Made by a program: the position numbers and the translations under genes. Under the pieces are notes generated by a model, which was not told the origin of the DNA, did not search any database, and was given only the letters and a program-made list of their open reading frames with translations. Source: JBOGCH01 sp051656645 (GTDB lineage: Bacteria > Bacteroidota > Bacteroidia > Bacteroidales > Marinifilaceae). Taken from it: a DNA stretch of 64,000 bases. The stretch lies in assembly GCA_051656645.1 (NCBI GenBank), contig JBOGCH010000035.1, positions 1-64,000 on the forward strand. The letters run 5' to 3'. This document shows positions 9,602-19,052 of the stretch, in pieces (position 1 is the first letter of the stretch; each line of letters starts with the position of its first letter).

Positions 9602-10669
9602 TTACCACATTGTTTTTTCTCCTATTTTGGACATCATAATATTAGCATCTGTACTCTTTGCCAATTCACTAATATTTTTCAAAGGCTCATCCCAATCGTG
9701 ACGGGCAAGTGCATATTTTGAATGATGCACTGTTAACACACTTCTCGCTTTTAAATCGGATACGGTTTGTTGCATAAGTTCGGGCATAAGGTGGATGTAT
9801 TTCCAATCCTCATTGTATTGCCCATTTTCAAGTACTACCAGATCCAATGGTCCAAATTCATTACCTATTTCTTTGAAATGTTTATCATATCCACCATCTC
9901 CCGATAAGTAAATCCTTTTGTTGTTACATTCCACAAGGAAAGAGGCCCACAATGTTCTATTGCGTCTCAAACCCCGACCGGAGAAATGGCGAGAAGGTAA
10001 ACAATGAATATTTAACGAATCGTTTAACGCTCTGCATTCACGCCAATCCATCTCAATTATATTATCGTTTTTATACCCCCAATACTCCAAATATTCGCCA
10101 ACCCCAAGCGGACAAATGGCCCTATCCACACGGTTAAGCAACGCCTTCACTGTACCAAAATCTAAATGGTCCCAATGGTCATGCGTTATTATCAAATAGT
10201 CTATTTCTGGAATATCGTCTACACCATATCCATCAGCCCCTTTAAATGGTTTAAACATTAAGGACATCGGAAATTCCTTCGTCAATACAGGGTCTATTAA
10301 AAAACGCTTGCCTTCCATCTGAATAAAGTAGGAACCATGGCCAAACCAAACGACTACGTTTTCCTCTCTGTTTAGACTATGCAAATCGGTCTTCACCGAC
10401 TCTATATCCGTTATGGGTTCCCTATTCCCATTCTTATTAAAGAAAAAAGAGTAAAATGTTTCCCAACGTCCCTTCTTGGATGTTAACTGGGGCGTAGCGC
10501 TTTCATTATTAAACTGCCCATCGTTAAAATTCCTAGACATTTTCATTCGCTCCAAACGTTCCTTACTCGGAGTTCTGCCCCATGCCGGATGGTTATAAAT
10601 TACCACACCTACCAACAACAACACACCAATCACTATAAATGCCATCTTTATTCCTCTCCTATTACTCAT
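9602..10669 (-). CDS. membrane-anchored metallo-beta-lactamase-fold hydrolase, NAPE-PLD-like
   Basis: 355 residues. An N-terminal transmembrane segment or uncleaved signal (about 8-25) precedes a metallo-beta-lactamase fold. The zinc signature H163-D-H165-W-D167-H168 is intact, later metal ligands are present (H in SRHFSG, D in SGDGGYD, H in TVHHSK), and the segment WFGHGSYFIQMEGKRFLIDP resembles the family that contains N-acyl-phosphatidylethanolamine phospholipase D and UlaG-type lactonases. Substrate is unknown; a phospholipid or N-acyl lipid is an inference from the family and from the DUF2156 and GNAT genes just upstream. The frame continues 8 codons upstream to 10693; MSNRRG at 10669 gives the better membrane anchor. 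Confidence 0.85.
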   Translation of the reverse strand: MSNRRGIKMAFIVIGVLLLVGVVIYNHPAWGRTPSKERLERMKMSRNFNDGQFNNESATPQLTSKKGRWETFYSFFFNKNGNREPITDIESVKTDLHSLNREENVVVWFGHGSYFIQMEGKRFLIDPVLTKEFPMSLMFKPFKGADGYGVDDIPEIDYLIITHDHWDHLDFGTVKALLNRVDRAICPLGVGEYLEYWGYKNDNIIEMDWRECRALNDSLNIHCLPSRHFSGRGLRRNRTLWASFLVECNNKRIYLSGDGGYDKHFKEIGNEFGPLDLVVLENGQYNEDWKYIHLMPELMQQTVSDLKARSVLTVHHSKYALARHDWDEPLKNISELAKSTDANIMMSKIGEKTMW

Positions 10670-10699
10670 TATTTTAAAATTATTGACACACAATTATAC

Positions 10700-11632
10700 C
10701 TATAAATCTGCTTCCGCAGTAATACATTTCACTGTTTCATGTATACATTTTACACATTTTATTCTTACATAGTATTTATACAACTTACCTACGGGATGCA
10801 ATCGCTCCTTTGTATTACGCAAACTCTCAGAGTTATTATCATCCCCAAAATTCACATACTCATATCCTTTCTCGGCATACATTCCATACACCAAATGCTC
10901 CAACATTCTAGCTGCACCATGAAACCGAATATCTGCTTTAGCAATTAGACAATGTAACCATTGTGACGTTACGCCATAGTTTAGCATAAATGCAACGGGT
11001 TGCTCATCGACCATCAAAATATATCCTTCTAGCCCCAATTTTTCTCTATGTGCCAATGCTTCACTGATAATTGGTAACTCGGGCTCATAAACAAGCTTAT
11101 CGTCACCTTGCTTTGTTAACTGCCATTGCTGCAAAACCTTCATACAGTCCGCTACTCTTTCATCTGTTATCGGCTCCAGTCTGTAATTTGGATATTCGCG
11201 CTCAAAATGATGTATCCATTCTCTTTTATGTTTATTACTACCTCCTTGCGGATTTGCAAAATCCCCCACACTATAAACATAGTCAAAATCCGTATTCAAG
11301 CATCTCACATCACAACTCTTCTCACAGAAGTGAGCCAATCGTTCACTCACGTAAGCCAACACTATCGGATAGCGTCCATTGGCATCGCATCTCATAATTT
11401 CAATGCATTTATATAAATCCGCCTCAGCACAAACCGGAAAATATACATAATTCTCACCCTCAAATGAAAAACGTAGTACTACAACATTATCAGCACTGTA
11501 AATTGTTGTTTTATAAAAATCGCGCCACAGAAAATGAAATGGGAAACTATATTCCTGTTCCTTATATTCTGTTTGCCGAAAGACAGACTCTAACAAAAGT
11601 CTGTCGTCAATCTCCAACGGTCTAAAGATCAT
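10700..11632 (-). CDS. DUF2156 protein (lysyl-phosphatidylglycerol synthase C-terminal-like)
   Basis: 310 residues and no transmembrane segments. The sequence has the layout of DUF2156, a double GNAT fold that in MprF-type enzymes transfers an aminoacyl group from tRNA to phosphatidylglycerol: an N-terminal part beginning IFRPLEIDDRLLLE, and a C-terminal part with FMLNYG and YEYVNFGDDNNSESLRNTKE, a conserved block of this family. Stand-alone soluble DUF2156 proteins are common in Bacteroidetes and their substrate is not established as far as I know. It is 11 bases after the GNAT gene and about 30 before the NAPE-PLD-like gene, so the three form an operon. Confidence 0.85.
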   Translation of the reverse strand: MIFRPLEIDDRLLLESVFRQTEYKEQEYSFPFHFLWRDFYKTTIYSADNVVVLRFSFEGENYVYFPVCAEADLYKCIEIMRCDANGRYPIVLAYVSERLAHFCEKSCDVRCLNTDFDYVYSVGDFANPQGGSNKHKREWIHHFEREYPNYRLEPITDERVADCMKVLQQWQLTKQGDDKLVYEPELPIISEALAHREKLGLEGYILMVDEQPVAFMLNYGVTSQWLHCLIAKADIRFHGAARMLEHLVYGMYAEKGYEYVNFGDDNNSESLRNTKERLHPVGKLYKYYVRIKCVKCIHETVKCITAEADL

Positions 11633-11643
11633 AAACTAAATTA

Positions 11644-12624
11644 TTAATAGTAACTAACGGGCATATAGAAGGGTTTCATCAACAGTGCCGTCAATTCATC
11701 AATAGAGATTACCTCACAGTTCTCAACCTCATCAATGCAAACCGTACACATCCCATCACATACCCTAAAAACTCCATTATTTTCATCTATATACGGATCA
11801 TGAACACAATACGTTTTACATACATCAGGTCTACTCGCCGCATACAATCCTAGCATTTCCTTTACATTAATAATTCGACAGAGACCGTTGGATTCTGTCT
11901 GGGAGAAAATATTATTTCGTTTATAAAATACATACTCAACACCATACTTACGGCAAACAAAGTTCAATAATCGGTCAGCTTGCGCATTATGAGCAACCAA
12001 TAAATAAATGTACGGGAGTTCGCTCCTATCCACTCCCACAATACCCACTGCATTATTTTCCGCATCAACTAACGTGTAATAATCCACATAAATCGCACTC
12101 GCTTTAATGCTGTCATCATCCGGTATTAAACAATGTTGTTCAGTACTTAATAGTTTTGTCAATATTTCAGTCTCAACAAAATCCACTTGCTCAATCCGCG
12201 CATCTTCCGCACATACCTCATCGCTCACATCAAATCTCTCCCACACTCCGCAATCGCAACTCTTAAGCTGAAACATATTAAGATAGTATTTGTTCAGCTT
12301 AAACGATGCTGCTTGCCCTTCCAGTACCCACATTCCCTCATCATACGCCTCTCTCATCATCTTCACAAAAAGATGTTTCGCTCTCTCCCCTCCTCTATAT
12401 TCCTGCGCACAAGCAAAACCGAAAAAGTAGCCCACCGCTATTTCTTTTCCCCACAAATCATGTTTATATGGCAATAAATGTGCCATAGCAACAACTTGTG
12501 CATTTACCTTATCTACAAACCTAAACCTATGCGGAACACGCGCTATTGCCTTCTCCGCATACTGTACATCATCACCAAAAATGCTGACAAAAAAATCAGT
12601 TATGTTGTTTACATCTGTATCCAT
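11644..12624 (-). CDS. GNAT family acyltransferase
   Basis: 326 residues. The N-terminal half has a GNAT fold with the acyl-CoA pyrophosphate-binding loop Q74-E-Y-R-G-G-E-R81-A preceded by the beta-strand GYFFGFACA. The C-terminal half (about 170-326) has no motif I can name and may be a second, degenerate GNAT or a substrate domain. The length resembles two-domain N-acetyltransferases. It is the first gene of the operon continuing into DUF2156 and the NAPE-PLD-like hydrolase. Substrate unknown; the neighbours suggest an amino-acid or lipid amine. Confidence 0.8.
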   Translation of the reverse strand: MDTDVNNITDFFVSIFGDDVQYAEKAIARVPHRFRFVDKVNAQVVAMAHLLPYKHDLWGKEIAVGYFFGFACAQEYRGGERAKHLFVKMMREAYDEGMWVLEGQAASFKLNKYYLNMFQLKSCDCGVWERFDVSDEVCAEDARIEQVDFVETEILTKLLSTEQHCLIPDDDSIKASAIYVDYYTLVDAENNAVGIVGVDRSELPYIYLLVAHNAQADRLLNFVCRKYGVEYVFYKRNNIFSQTESNGLCRIINVKEMLGLYAASRPDVCKTYCVHDPYIDENNGVFRVCDGMCTVCIDEVENCEVISIDELTALLMKPFYMPVSYY

Positions 12625-12716
12625 TATCCTATCCGTTTATTCTAAGACCATTTATATACGTACAAGATAGGTTTAAATATTTAAGAAATGTAAGAGTTTT
12701 GGAATTAACTCTATCC

Positions 12717-15188
12717 TTATTGTTCCGGTATCAAGTATCTATTGGAAAGCTTTTTTACTTTTTCATTACCCAGTATGAATTGTACACTCATGCTAACTGT
12801 GGGGTAGTTGGTCATTCTATTGATATAAGATAAATTACTACTATTGTAGTTACTCCGGATGTCTAGGTTCTTTGTTAAGAAATTGGTAGCCATTAATGTT
12901 ATGGAGCCTTTATTGAACACCTTTCTTAACTCTACCATAAGATTCTGGTTTTTAGGCAATATCATAGATGGTCCCTTACTTTTTGTTCCATAGTTATAGG
13001 AGATAGTATTGATCCATTTTCGGTTACGATCCAGAAAAACGGAGCTGTTTAGTTTATAACCAAATGACCAGGCTTTTGTGTCAATGTCAATATCATCAAA
13101 GCTACCGTAGCTATTGTCAAAAATGGCATTGGCCACGCCATTGATGTGCCATCGCCCGTTAAAAACAAATTTCTGTAATATAAGTGTCAAGGAAAACGTA
13201 TGAGCATCGCCATAATTGGCAGTGGTTTGTCTTATCAAGCCGTCATCGTCCGTAGATTGAAAATCGCTCCAAACATCTTTGTCATAGAGATATTCTAAAT
13301 TCAATGTCAAGAAATGATTATAGGTATAGGACAACATAGACTCCACCGACTTACAAGGTTGTAGATTCGGATTGTGTTGAATATAGGTAGTAGTGGATGA
13401 GTTTCGGATAAAAGGATTTAAGTTGCTTAACGTAGGGCGTGTTGTAAAACGGATAACATCAAGCGCCAGTTCATGCTTATTGCTTGGCAAATAAAGCAAG
13501 GAGAGCATGGGGAGTAAATCAAATGTTTCAATCTTTTCAGGTTCGGTGGTTAGGAGTTGTTTACCCTCACTGAAATAATATTCGCCTCGTACGCCTACCG
13601 ACAACTCCCATTTATCGCTTAATATTTTATCAAAGGAGAAGTAGGCCGCACCCTCCTTTGTTTTATGCCGAAAATAGTTTAATCTCTCTATTTCGTTGTC
13701 GTTGCTTTCTACTAGGGTATGGGTTAAGTTATTATCGTTGTTGAAGTATTTAAATTGCGCGCCATATTTCAGCACATTGTCGTTCTCATATTTTTTTACT
13801 ACACTCATCTTAGCCGAAGCAAAATCGCCGGCCGCCGTTTCCAATTCGCCATATCTTGTTGTAAATTTCTCAATTGGATCAATATCTTTATATTCGCCTT
13901 TCACCTCATTTTCTCCATTAGAACGACAATAAAATACTTCGCCAGAGAATTTACTATCACGTTCGTCCAATAGTTTGTCAAAATACAACATGACACCATA
14001 ATTAAGTTTAGCCGGCGAATGGGTAGTTATTAGAGATGTTTTTACCGAATCGATCTTCATGTCCGAGCTAAATTCCGTAGTTGCTTTATTCTTTTTATTA
14101 TTATCCCCGGTGTTTGCATAAACATTAACGCCTAGTTTGGATTGCGGAGAAAGTATAAATTCCAAGTTGGTACCTCCTTGTATGGACTTGTTTGTGTTAT
14201 TGTTTTCTCTGTCAATAGTTTGCCTACTAAATGTATCGGAAAAATAATAATCTATCCCATTGTTAACATAGGATTTTCCATTGCTTGCGGAGACATAGGT
14301 TGTTGCCGATATTTTTTTACCCTTTTGACTCAAATATAGCGAACCTCTCTGGCTGTTGTAATAGCTTTGCGTTGAACTAAGGTCAATGGTCGCCAAGGTT
14401 CCATGATTAAGGTCGCGTTTCAAAATGACATTAATAACGCCTTTTTTTGTAGATACTCCATACTCTACGCCCGGGATGGGCATAATTTCAATGCGTGCCA
14501 CATTTTTGCTGGGTATAGCCTCCAAGGGGACAGTAGCCGGCCGGCCGTTTATATACACCTCAGCCGGTTGTTTTTTATTTAATATTTTCAATCCATTGGT
14601 ACAATCCAACAAAGGGACAAAACGCAGAAACGTGGATAAATTAGTCCCTTTTCCAAAGGGCGATTTATCAATATCTCTAACAACAAATTTGCCAAGCTCT
14701 CTTTTCATAGAAATTGCTTCGGCTTTTATGGTTGCTTCCTCTAGCTCAATGCTTGCTGTGGCAAGTTGTATATGTAACAATTCCTCCCCTAAACTGTGTA
14801 AACGGACAGTGCGAGTAAATTTCTCATATCCTAAACAGCTTACAATTATTTCCACCACATCAGGTGCATTTTGTATATAAAAAATGCCATCCACGTCTGT
14901 CACTAAGAAGTCTTGAAAATCTGTTCCATCAAGCAAAACAGCAGCATCGGGTATCGATTTTCCATTCATATCTGTTACTTTCCCCTTATACTCTTTGGCA
15001 CAAACCACTGTGTGCAACAATATAAAAAGAAAACACAGACTTCCCTTTAATGTAAAATCTAAATTTAGATATCTATAAAAGGAGTTATTTCTCGAATCCC
15101 CATCCGGAATCGCGGTATATAAATCTGATTTAATTAATTGCACAATCTTTTTTTTATAAATGGAACACCAATGTTGAACAAAATACAT
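12717..15188 (-). CDS. outer-membrane beta-barrel family protein (TonB-receptor-like)
   Basis: 823 residues. After a hydrophobic signal (about residues 48-66, GSLCFLFILLHTVVCA) come a carboxypeptidase-like regulatory domain (about 67-155, YKGKVTDMNGKSIPDAAVLL), a plug-like region (about 165-255, with VYINGRPATVPLEAIPSKNVARIEIM) and a barrel. This is the arrangement of the OMP_b-brl_3 group, TonB-receptor relatives of unknown cargo. The signal sits unusually far from the N-terminus: there is no internal Met between the first codon and the signal, so either the ATG at 15188 is right with a long n-region or translation starts at a non-ATG codon nearer residue 45. Transcribed alone, divergent from the flavoprotein gene. 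Confidence 0.82.
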   Translation of the reverse strand: MYFVQHWCSIYKKKIVQLIKSDLYTAIPDGDSRNNSFYRYLNLDFTLKGSLCFLFILLHTVVCAKEYKGKVTDMNGKSIPDAAVLLDGTDFQDFLVTDVDGIFYIQNAPDVVEIIVSCLGYEKFTRTVRLHSLGEELLHIQLATASIELEEATIKAEAISMKRELGKFVVRDIDKSPFGKGTNLSTFLRFVPLLDCTNGLKILNKKQPAEVYINGRPATVPLEAIPSKNVARIEIMPIPGVEYGVSTKKGVINVILKRDLNHGTLATIDLSSTQSYYNSQRGSLYLSQKGKKISATTYVSASNGKSYVNNGIDYYFSDTFSRQTIDRENNNTNKSIQGGTNLEFILSPQSKLGVNVYANTGDNNKKNKATTEFSSDMKIDSVKTSLITTHSPAKLNYGVMLYFDKLLDERDSKFSGEVFYCRSNGENEVKGEYKDIDPIEKFTTRYGELETAAGDFASAKMSVVKKYENDNVLKYGAQFKYFNNDNNLTHTLVESNDNEIERLNYFRHKTKEGAAYFSFDKILSDKWELSVGVRGEYYFSEGKQLLTTEPEKIETFDLLPMLSLLYLPSNKHELALDVIRFTTRPTLSNLNPFIRNSSTTTYIQHNPNLQPCKSVESMLSYTYNHFLTLNLEYLYDKDVWSDFQSTDDDGLIRQTTANYGDAHTFSLTLILQKFVFNGRWHINGVANAIFDNSYGSFDDIDIDTKAWSFGYKLNSSVFLDRNRKWINTISYNYGTKSKGPSMILPKNQNLMVELRKVFNKGSITLMATNFLTKNLDIRSNYNSSNLSYINRMTNYPTVSMSVQFILGNEKVKKLSNRYLIPEQ

Positions 15189-15358
15189 TACCTACAATTG
15201 TCACTTAAAATATGTGATACTATATCTGATTAAATATGTAAATGTAATTAAAATATAATCAACACAATATAATGTAAACAAATACCATCTTCCCACCTCA
15301 CTCAAATCCCTACTCTCACCCTATACATCTCTTCAAAACTCCCCAACCTCCTGTCAAG

Positions 15359-15463
15359 GGTTTCGACTAGGTTACGACTAGGTTTCGACTAGGTTAGTAC
15401 TACTATTGGGGGTACGTTGTAGTCGAAACCTAGTCGTAACCTTGCCGAAAGCTAGTAGAAACC
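15359..15463 (+). repeat. 11-bp inverted-array repeat, copy of the GACTA type
   Basis: Four tandem 11-bp units (GGTTTCGACTA, GGTTACGACTA, GGTTTCGACTA, GGTTAGTACTA; 15359-15402), a 17-bp centre (15403-15419, containing a G run), then four inverted units (TAGTCGAAACC, TAGTCGTAACC, TTGCCGAAAGC, TAGTAGAAACC; 15420-15463). Partial inverted similarity continues outside the arms (CCTGTCAAGG on the left, CCTTAACAGG on the right). The scaffold is the same as in the ATTCA-type copies but the last five bases of the unit differ. It lies in the 468-base gap between two divergent genes; I see no gene in the remainder of that gap. Confidence 0.88.
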
Positions 15464-15656
15464 CTTAACAGGGTGTTAAGTATATGCAAACAACGTTTCC
15501 ACATTTGTAAACAAATTTATTGTAATAATCCTCATGGCAAGACAGTGTAGCTATAGGTGCCACTTACGCAGTCTTTCTCACTTAACTCCAACAAACGGAA
15601 ATAAACATATAACAACAAGCCACGTATACACCAAAAGTTTATAATCAAAAACAGTT

Positions 15657-16934
15657 ATGGAAACAAAGAACAAACCTAAAGTAATTGTCTTAGGTTGTAA
15701 TTTTGCCGGATTAACCACAGCGCGGTACATTCGCGAAATGTGTAAAGAGCACGTGGATATTACAATCATTGACAAGAAAAACTATATCAGTTTTATTCCA
15801 AACATTCCTATTGAGGTGTTTGAAAACCACGATCCGGAGGATTCTCTTCAATTTCCGTTTAAAGAGTTTTTAAAGTCCGATCATTCGCACTTTATCATGG
15901 CCGAGGTAACAGACATCGATCCCGTTAAGCGTAACGTTATCTATACACCTAACGAGCGGCCTGGTGGTGCTACTCAAACTATTGCCTATGATTATTTAGT
16001 CATTGCATTGGGATGTCGTTTAGCATACGATAAGATTGAGGGATTTGCAGAGTTTGGTTATACATTCTCTGACACTTATAACGGTAATAAAATACGTAAT
16101 TTCCTTCATAACGACTATAAAGGCGGACCTATTGTTGTAGGTTCTGACCGCTTTTTACAAGGTTCAAGCCCAAAACTGCCACCCGTTCCGCACGCTGTGG
16201 CTGCATGCGAAGGACCTCCCGTAGAGCTAGCCTTTTCCCTTGCCGATTGGTTAGAGAAACATAAAATGGGCGACGCTCATAAAATTACACTGTTTACTCC
16301 GGGAGAGATTATTGCGGAGGATGCAGGCAAAACCATATTGGGTAAATTGTTACCAATGATGCAAAATATGGGCTACGGATATGTAAGCAAAACCCAAGGT
16401 ATTAAACGCATTTACAAAGAAGGTATTGAATTTCAAAATGGCACATCGTTAGAAGCTGAGCTTAAAATAGTTTTTCCAAATTGGGAACCTCATGCTTTTA
16501 TGAAGAAAATGCCATTTGTGGATACAGAAGGATTTGTAATTACGGACATGTTTATGCACAATCCGGACTATCCGGAAATCTTTGCCGTTGGCGATGCCGC
16601 AGCACTAACAGTTCCAAAATTAGGAGCTTTGGGACATGCCGAAGCACTTATAGTTGCCAAAATGCTAGCTAAACTTACCGTTCCCGATAAAGCCGACTTG
16701 GAAATTGAAGCACTTTCGCCAATGGTTGTTTGTTTTGGCGACATGGGCAATCACAAAGGTTTCTACATGCATACCAACGAATGGTGGGGAGGAGACATTA
16801 GCGTTATGCAAATGGGCTACTTACCTTACATGATGAAAATGAGTTTCAAAAACATGTACCACGCTTTGGGAGGCAAAATACCATCCTGGGGAATGCCAAC
16901 ATCTGAGGCTATTAGTGACCACATACATCTTTAA
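15657..16934 (+). CDS. sulfide:quinone oxidoreductase-like flavoprotein
   Basis: 425 residues, a two-dinucleotide-binding-domain flavoprotein. The FAD loop near residue 13 reads GCNFAG instead of GxGxxG, the second glycine being Asn. A second FAD segment, IFAVGDAAA, lies at about 309-316. Resemblance to sulfide:quinone oxidoreductases is clearest at the C-terminus (VVCFGDMGN), where Cys359 aligns with a redox cysteine of that family; Cys184 (AVAACEGPP) fits the second. The third cysteine of the classical enzyme is absent. The protein probably oxidises sulfide or a related donor to menaquinone at the membrane surface; an NDH-2-like role cannot be excluded. Single gene with its own terminator. 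Confidence 0.8.
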   Translation: METKNKPKVIVLGCNFAGLTTARYIREMCKEHVDITIIDKKNYISFIPNIPIEVFENHDPEDSLQFPFKEFLKSDHSHFIMAEVTDIDPVKRNVIYTPNERPGGATQTIAYDYLVIALGCRLAYDKIEGFAEFGYTFSDTYNGNKIRNFLHNDYKGGPIVVGSDRFLQGSSPKLPPVPHAVAACEGPPVELAFSLADWLEKHKMGDAHKITLFTPGEIIAEDAGKTILGKLLPMMQNMGYGYVSKTQGIKRIYKEGIEFQNGTSLEAELKIVFPNWEPHAFMKKMPFVDTEGFVITDMFMHNPDYPEIFAVGDAAALTVPKLGALGHAEALIVAKMLAKLTVPDKADLEIEALSPMVVCFGDMGNHKGFYMHTNEWWGGDISVMQMGYLPYMMKMSFKNMYHALGGKIPSWGMPTSEAISDHIHL

Positions 16935-16976
16935 AAAATACACAGTCGCAATCAGGAGATCGCGACTGTGTATTTT
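16935..16976 (+). terminator. Rho-independent terminator after the SQR-like gene
   Basis: AAAATACACAGTCGC (16935-16949) pairs perfectly with GCGACTGTGTATTTT (16962-16976), 15 bp, with a 12-base loop. It starts directly after the stop codon. The ACAGTCGC core recurs in the terminator at 30782. Confidence 0.85.
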
Positions 16977-17240
16977 AACCCAACACGTAAATTCATGACA
17001 TAATAGTAAAATTGAAACAATACGAGTAAACACTTTTTAAATAATTACCATTCTTATTCAAATTCATTCTAAAAATATGAACAAAGAAATATTCTAACTT
17101 TTATATTCGATAAATAAATCGTTATCTTTATCCACTTAAAGTTTAAATTGTACTTATATGTTATTATTTATTCTATAACAAAGTCTATATCGTTTATCAC
17201 ATAAAATTAATGCCTTCAAGGATATTTTAGACAGATTTAA
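16977..17240. other. AT-rich leader region before the ECF sigma gene, no gene seen
   Basis: 264 very AT-rich bases with no convincing ORF. A TATCTTTA hexamer-like box near 17133 resembles the -7 element, but no well spaced -33 was found. This region must contain the promoter of the sigma/FecR/SusCD locus. Confidence 0.4.
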
Positions 17241-17765
17241 ATGCGAAAAGAGGAGTTCGAAAATTTGTTTATTGAACAGTATCAGCCAATGGTCCAACTA
17301 GCACTATTTTATGTAACTGATATGTCAGTTGCAGAAGACATAGTGCAAGAGATTTTTGTATCCTTATGGGAACATAAAGATGGCAATAAACCTATTGTAA
17401 ATGTCAATGCATATTTGCGTTATAGTATTAGAAATAATGCCATTGCCTATATTCGTAAGCAAAAAAATCTATATTTAAATGAAATAGTCATTGCCGATAA
17501 CATATTGTCCGATGATAATAATTTAGAACACTATCTTGAGCGTATTGAGGTTGCTATTGAGAAGTTACCATTAAAACGCAGAGAAATACTTAAACAACAT
17601 ATTCTTTACTCCCACTCGTACCAAGATTTATCACAACAATATGAAATATCTGTAAACACAGTTAAGGATCATATTAAAAAAGCATACGCTTTTATTCGCA
17701 ATGAAATCAACGAAAATACGCATCATTCTATCCTGTATGTAGTCTTTATCCTTGAGTCAATTTAA
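17241..17765 (+). CDS. ECF-type RNA polymerase sigma factor
   Basis: 174 residues with sigma-70 region 2 (about 10-75, including DMSVAEDIVQEIFVSLWE) and region 4 (about 110-165, LPLKRREILKQHILYSHSYQDLSQQYEIS) and no region 3. It belongs to the Bacteroidetes group of ECF factors paired with FecR anti-sigma factors. The next gene is its FecR, and the following SusC has an STN domain. The expected circuit is ligand at SusC, signal through FecR, release of this sigma, then transcription of the locus. Confidence 0.92.
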   Translation: MRKEEFENLFIEQYQPMVQLALFYVTDMSVAEDIVQEIFVSLWEHKDGNKPIVNVNAYLRYSIRNNAIAYIRKQKNLYLNEIVIADNILSDDNNLEHYLERIEVAIEKLPLKRREILKQHILYSHSYQDLSQQYEISVNTVKDHIKKAYAFIRNEINENTHHSILYVVFILESI

Positions 17766-17870
17766 TAAATATAGCTTAAAATTACATTTTTATTAAGATA
17801 TCAGCCACCCTAAAACGCATTTCCTACTCTTATAGGTACTAAACCAACACAACAAATCATTACAAAGAGT

Positions 17871-19004
17871 ATGGAATTCGAAATAGAAGAGCTAATTAGG
17901 CGACACTGTACCGGAGATATTTTATCCAAATGGGAGGCAAAGAAGCTTCAAGAGTGGTGTAATATTCCAAATAACAAACTAATATATAACCAAATAGCCA
18001 AACAACATAGAGCTATATACGCTTCGACAAAGGCTAAAGAGGTCAATGTACAACACTCGTTTCTTAAAGTAACTAAAAAGATTCAGCGCAATACGTTTCT
18101 TAGAAATACCCGCTACGCTGCAGCAGTGGCTTGTATTGGTATTTTCACGTTTTCTATATATTTATTAAAAACGCCTCAACATCAGGAAATAGCAACTACT
18201 GTAGTACATAAGGAGGAAGCCCTTTTGTCACAACCCCGCCTTACAACGTCCTCCGGCTTACAGGTTAATTTAACCGATTCTCTGCATAAAGAAATTATTG
18301 AAGAGGGTGTAGCAATAACGGTTACAGATAAGAATACTTTGACATATAATGTTACACAACCACAGGATAGTGTAATATATAATATCCTAGAAATTCCACG
18401 TGGTTGTATGTACCAACTTACGCTATCTGACGGGACAAAAGTATCTTTAAATGCAGATAGTAAACTTACTTTTCCTCCTGTATTTGGCAAAAATGAAAGG
18501 AGAGTTATTTTACAAGGAGAGGGATACTTTGAAGTTGCACAAGAGACAAATCGTCCGTTTATTGTAGATGTAAAAGATTACAACATTAAGGTTCTTGGTA
18601 CCTCCTTTAATGTACGTAATTATCCTAACTACGATAATACTACAACCCTTAAAACAGGAAAAATTGCAATTCTCCATGGCAGTAGTAGCTGTGAGCTTAA
18701 ACCGGGAGAGCAAGCCACCTATAACAACAACACTGTCAATGTTTCCAAAGCCGACTTATCAACTACAATGGCTTGGGTAAACGATCTTTTCCAATACAAA
18801 AACAAGAAACTTGAGTATGTCCTTGACGACATTTCTCGATGGTATGATGTCACTATATTTTATCAAAACAATTCATTAAAAGAGTTGCGCTACACGGCAA
18901 CATTTAGACGTAGTTCTACTCTTAAAGAAATTGTAACTATACTTTCTGAGACACAACAATTTAATGTGTCCTTGCAAAATAAAACACTCATTATTACACC
19001 GTAA
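17871..19004 (+). CDS. FecR family anti-sigma factor
   Basis: 377 residues. A cytoplasmic N-terminal part (about 1-85) rich in charged residues is followed by one transmembrane segment (about 84-101, YAAAVACIGIFTFSIYLL). The periplasmic FecR domain (about 180-275, LTLSDGTKVSLNADSKLTFPP and the block GYFEVAQETNRPFIVDV) and a C-terminal DUF4974-like region (about 300-377) complete it. It should hold the ECF sigma at the membrane and receive a signal from the STN domain of the SusC protein. Gaps of 105 bases upstream and 48 downstream. Confidence 0.93.
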   Translation: MEFEIEELIRRHCTGDILSKWEAKKLQEWCNIPNNKLIYNQIAKQHRAIYASTKAKEVNVQHSFLKVTKKIQRNTFLRNTRYAAAVACIGIFTFSIYLLKTPQHQEIATTVVHKEEALLSQPRLTTSSGLQVNLTDSLHKEIIEEGVAITVTDKNTLTYNVTQPQDSVIYNILEIPRGCMYQLTLSDGTKVSLNADSKLTFPPVFGKNERRVILQGEGYFEVAQETNRPFIVDVKDYNIKVLGTSFNVRNYPNYDNTTTLKTGKIAILHGSSSCELKPGEQATYNNNTVNVSKADLSTTMAWVNDLFQYKNKKLEYVLDDISRWYDVTIFYQNNSLKELRYTATFRRSSTLKEIVTILSETQQFNVSLQNKTLIITP

Positions 19005-19052
19005 CCGAAGAACGATCTATTCATCTTAATAAATAATCTTAATAATTAACTT

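Noticed and set aside
14425..14880. 151-codon plus-strand ORF
   Set aside because: Antisense to the outer-membrane protein gene at 12717-15188, with no signal peptide or family resemblance; a shadow frame.
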